Assembly: GCA_035295665.1 (NCBI GenBank)
Contig: DATGIQ010000310.1
Span: 1 to 7,723 of the forward strand
Length of the DNA stretch: 7,723 nucleotides
Direction of reading: 5' to 3'
Source: DATGIQ01 sp035295665
GTDB taxonomy: Bacteria; Planctomycetota; Planctomycetia; Gemmatales; Gemmataceae
The notes beneath the pieces are model-generated. The model saw only the letters and a list, made by a program, of their open reading frames with translations, was not told the DNA's origin and searched no databases. The position numbers and the translations under genes are program-made. Shown in pieces: positions 5,253 through 7,723 of the stretch. The stretch's first letter is position 1. Each line of letters opens with the position of its first letter.

Positions 5253-7361
5253 TTAATCGAAATCGCTGGAGCCAAACAACTGACGCAGTACTTCTTCGGG
5301 CGCCGCGGCATAGGAGTGGGGTTCCATCGTCCAGCCCGCACGTCCTTGGGTAAGACTGCGAACCTTGTCCGAATAATCGAACATCCGCGCCAGGGGCACC
5401 AAGGCCGCCACCATGCGCAGCTTGCCGCGGGCCACGAGCTGGGTAATCTCAGCCCGACGGGCGTTCAGGTCAGCGGTCACTGGACCCAGATATTCCTCCG
5501 GGACCGTGACCTCCACATGCATCACGGGTTCCAACAGGGTGATGTTGTCGCGCAGGGCCTGGTGCACCGCATTGGCGCCGGCGGCCTGGAAGGCGACCTC
5601 GTTGGAAAGCTCCAGATCCATCGTGCCGCCAAGGATGGTTGCGCGCACATTGATTACCGGGTAGCCCAGTTCCCCCGAATGCAGGGCTCCGCGAATGCCC
5701 TGTTCGGCGGCGGTGACATAAGCGGGCGGCAAAATATCGGGTTTGAGCCGGCTCGATACGGTGATCGGTTGCTCATCCTGGGCCGGCTCGAAAGCGACCT
5801 TCACCTTGGCGAAGAGTCCCGTGGTCCCCGCTTGTCGAACGCATTCGCCTTCCACCTCGATGGGATTGCGTAGCGTTTCACGGTAGCTGACGCGCGGTTT
5901 GCCAACCCGCACCTTCAAACGAAAATCCCGCTCCATGCGGTGCTGTTTGATTTCCAGATGAAGCAATCCCATTCCGTTCATGAGCGTTTGGCCGGTCTCT
6001 GGATCGACACGCCAATCAAACGTCGGATCCTCGCGCTTGAGCAGGTTTAAGGTATCCACCAGCTTTTGCTTGTCGGCCGAGGATTCCGGTTCAATCGACC
6101 GGCTCACCACCGCCTCGGCGAAGTGGATCGGCTCTAACAGGATGGGGCGTTGCGTTTCGCACAAGGTGTCCCCGGTGATGGATGTCTTCAAACCAATCAG
6201 GGCCACGATGTCGCCCGGGGGAGCCTCGGCCAGCTCTTCGCGGTTGTCGGGATCGGCGTGGATATGATACAGCTTGCTGACGAGCTCCTTGCTGGCGCGG
6301 CCGGGGTTCCACACGCGGGAATTTGCTTTCAAGACCCCCGAATAGATACGGACGTAAAACAGCTCCCCGTGCGGGTCGGCCACGATCTTGAACACCAGCC
6401 CGCAAAATGGTTCCTTGGGATCCGGTTTGCGTTTTTCCTCTTTCTCGGGCTTGCGCGGGTTGGTCCCGGTCACAGGCGGCCGGTCCAGAGGGCTGGGCAG
6501 ATACCAGCAGATGGCATCGAGCAACGGCTGAATGCCGATGTGTTCTCGGCCGGATCCGCACAGGACCGGCTGAACGGCCCGGCGCAAAGTCTGCTCGCGG
6601 AGGACCGTCCGGATTGTTTCGGCGGAAATGGGACGGCCTTCGAGGTAAGCGCTGGTTAGATGATCCTGTTCATCGTTCTTGGTCAGGATGTCGAATAGCT
6701 GCTCCCGCCAGCGTTGAGCCTCGGCCTCCATTTCGGGCGGGATCGGCTCAGGGCGAATTGTCATGCCGCGGTCTTCGGTGTTGAAATACAGGGCTCGCAT
6801 CTCGACCACGTCGATGATTCCGGTAAATGGTGTGGCGCTATCCCGCTCCGAGCCACTGCCGATAGGGACGGTGATCGCAACCGGCTGGCCTTCGAGGCGC
6901 TCACGGATCTCGGCCAAGACGTTGGGGAAATCGGCGCCGACGACATCCATTTTGTTGATAAGAACGAGGCGGGGTACGCCATATTTGTTGGCCTGCCGCC
7001 AGACCGTCTCGGATTGAGCTTCCACCCCCTTCTGGGCATCAAAGACCACGACGCTGCCATCCAGCACGCGGAGCGCACGCTCCACCTCAGCCGTGAAGTC
7101 GACGTGGCCGGGCGTATCGATCAAGTTGATCGTACAATCCCGCCACGAAAACGGGATACAGGCGCTGTAGATTGTGATGCCGCGCTCTTTTTCTTCTTCG
7201 TCGTAATCGGTTTCGGTGGTGCCAGAATCCACGGCCCCGAGACGATGAGTGGCCTCAGAATAGTAGAGCAGGTGCTCGGTGGTCGTTGTCTTGCCGGCAT
7301 CGATGTGCGCAATAATGCCGATGTTTCGAATCTTGCTCAGATCATGGCTGTCGTCGGCCAT
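5253..7361 (-). CDS. fusA: Elongation factor G family GTPase, probably the EF-G2 (recycling-type) paralogue
   Basis: Ribosome-associated translational GTPase of 702 residues, about the usual EF-G length. Numbered from the ATG at 7361: G1 AHIDAGKT (18-25), switch I ERGITI (59-64), G3 DTPGH (82-86), G4 NKMD (136-139) and G5 CGSGR (268-272, where EF-G usually has GSA). A charged Lys/Glu/Pro linker (303-318) precedes domain II, then domains III, IV and V follow, ending in VRSLTQGRAGWTMEP (668-682). The C-terminal half aligns with EF-G throughout, including LLEPVMHVEVTVPEEYLG, which excludes Tet(M)-like protection proteins. Two domain IV tip loops are altered: loop I is RQAGTTGLF (509-517) in place of KQ-x-GGRGQ-Y/F, and the loop that carries the translocation histidine (H583 in E. 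coli) has no histidine (about 571-592). This fits the spdEFG2/mitochondrial EF-G2 lineage, which acts in ribosome recycling with RRF; that role is inferred. The frame opens at a TTG (7418), but homology begins after the ATG used here. No str-operon genes flank it. Confidence 0.94.
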   Translation of the reverse strand: MADDSHDLSKIRNIGIIAHIDAGKTTTTEHLLYYSEATHRLGAVDSGTTETDYDEEEKERGITIYSACIPFSWRDCTINLIDTPGHVDFTAEVERALRVLDGSVVVFDAQKGVEAQSETVWRQANKYGVPRLVLINKMDVVGADFPNVLAEIRERLEGQPVAITVPIGSGSERDSATPFTGIIDVVEMRALYFNTEDRGMTIRPEPIPPEMEAEAQRWREQLFDILTKNDEQDHLTSAYLEGRPISAETIRTVLREQTLRRAVQPVLCGSGREHIGIQPLLDAICWYLPSPLDRPPVTGTNPRKPEKEEKRKPDPKEPFCGLVFKIVADPHGELFYVRIYSGVLKANSRVWNPGRASKELVSKLYHIHADPDNREELAEAPPGDIVALIGLKTSITGDTLCETQRPILLEPIHFAEAVVSRSIEPESSADKQKLVDTLNLLKREDPTFDWRVDPETGQTLMNGMGLLHLEIKQHRMERDFRLKVRVGKPRVSYRETLRNPIEVEGECVRQAGTTGLFAKVKVAFEPAQDEQPITVSSRLKPDILPPAYVTAAEQGIRGALHSGELGYPVINVRATILGGTMDLELSNEVAFQAAGANAVHQALRDNITLLEPVMHVEVTVPEEYLGPVTADLNARRAEITQLVARGKLRMVAALVPLARMFDYSDKVRSLTQGRAGWTMEPHSYAAAPEEVLRQLFGSSDFD

Positions 7362-7408
7362 CGGGAATCCATACGGTGGGCCTGTGGGAGTTCTTCCTAC
7401 GTGTTGGA

Positions 7409-7438
7409 ATTCTAACAAAAATCGGCCCAGAGTCTCAT
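7409..7438 (-). promoter_or_regulatory. Possible sigma-70 promoter of the EF-G family gene
   Basis: On the minus strand, ATGAGA (7433-7438, 4/6 to TTGACA) is followed after 18 bp by TAGAAT (7409-7414, 5/6 to TATAAT) in an AT-richer patch within the 102-bp gap upstream of the EF-G gene. Transcription would begin near 7402, giving a leader of about 40 nt. That agrees with the chosen ATG and argues against the upstream TTG start. The prediction is by eye and the -35 is weak. Confidence 0.35.
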
Positions 7439-7463
7439 GCCCAATCCGGTTCCTCCTACCGTC

Positions 7464-7723
7464 TCAGCGTTCGGCCGACCTTCGGTGGGCCCAGGCAGCC
7501 GCACGGTAGAGATTGCGTTCAATCGTATTCGAGCTGGCCTCGGCCAAGCCCTGCAAGGCTTTGGCACTGGTCGTGTGTGCCTCCCGGCGGCTCGGTTCGG
7601 CACGGAGGACCACGCTGGCCAACTCCAGGGCAAGCTGCGGTTGGCTGGCCGCCAACGCCTGGTCTGCGCGCTTCAAGACCGTGTCGGCTCCCCCCGCCGT
7701 CTCGAGGAGGGCCCGAGCAAATT
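7464..7723 (-). CDS. MBL-fold alkyl-sulfatase-type hydrolase, C-terminal dimerisation domain (partial)
   Basis: The 5' part lies outside the window; the frame is open to the edge and 85 complete codons are visible, ending in TGA at 7464-7466. The translation contains an AGGADTVLKRADQALA stretch, then QLALELASVVLRAEPSRREA, then AKALQGLAE and NTIERNLYRAAA. This pattern (aGGad.ll..A..al..g...A.eLa..ll..dP...eAr..kA.al..lg....n...RN.Yl..A) matches the helical dimerisation domain of alkyl sulfatases such as SdsA1/BDS1. There it follows a zinc metallo-beta-lactamase domain that hydrolyses alkyl sulfate esters. The catalytic domain is not visible, so the substrate is unknown. The protein stops about 15 residues after the RN-x-Y motif and therefore lacks the SCP2-like C-terminal domain of SdsA1. 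It lies 102 bp upstream of the EF-G gene on the same strand. Confidence 0.72.
   Translation of the reverse strand, partial: FARALLETAGGADTVLKRADQALAASQPQLALELASVVLRAEPSRREAHTTSAKALQGLAEASSNTIERNLYRAAAWAHRRSAER

Noticed and set aside
5253..7361. Tet(M)/Tet(O)-type ribosomal protection protein
   Set aside because: The C-terminal half follows EF-G (LLEPVMHVEVTVPEEYLG, VRSLTQGRAGWTMEP) and not the protection-protein C-terminus, and the length is that of EF-G.
6714..7415. Plus-strand open frame (233 codons) antisense to the EF-G G domain
   Set aside because: It mirrors conserved EF-G codons, has no family resemblance and no plausible ribosome-binding site; it is a shadow of the real gene.
1..7723. 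Mobile element, defence island or CRISPR array
   Set aside because: No transposase, integrase, repeat array, att-like direct repeats or defence domains were seen; coding density and gene types are those of ordinary chromosome.

Overview
The window looks like ordinary chromosomal DNA, GC-rich, from a member of the Planctomycetota or a nearby group. This assignment is inferred from gene content, not from a marker gene. The clues are an EF-G paralogue whose translocation loops are degenerate (the spdEFG2 / mitochondrial EF-G2 type), a very large secreted Asp-box beta-propeller protein with a FlgD-like domain, an alkyl-sulfatase-type metallo-hydrolase, and a GNAT acetyltransferase with an N-terminal block (LPRNAAYRYEY...LTPRPKHYHALL) that I associate with planctomycete proteins. 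There are no rRNA or tRNA genes, CRISPR arrays, insertion sequences or phage genes.

Layout. At the left edge (1-66, minus) is the N-terminus of a P-loop GTPase of the YchF/Obg-like type. It diverges across a 104-bp gap from a plus-strand pair: a GNAT-family acetyltransferase (about 171-914) overlapping by 8 bp with cobS (907-1668), which encodes the last assembly enzyme of cobalamin synthesis. Then come four minus-strand genes, read from right to left: the C-terminal end of an alkyl-sulfatase-type MBL-fold hydrolase (7464 to beyond the right edge), an EF-G family GTPase (5253-7361), a 77-residue two-helix membrane protein (4979-5212), and a 1052-residue exported sortilin/VPS10-like Asp-box repeat protein (1676-4834). 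The Asp-box gene and cobS end tail to tail, 7 bp apart. Coding density is very high: no gene-free stretch exceeds about 150 bp.

Working relations. The GNAT/cobS pair is probably co-transcribed and translationally coupled, but cobS stands alone with no other cob genes in view. The EF-G gene and the small membrane gene are 40 bp apart and may share a transcript. The Asp-box gene has a 144-bp leader region and its own strong Shine-Dalgarno sequence. I found no convincing undescribed system. The points most worth a second look are the EF-G paralogue with altered domain IV loops, the GNAT N-terminal extension, and an imperfect 14-bp dyad that overlaps a possible promoter in the divergent intergenic region.
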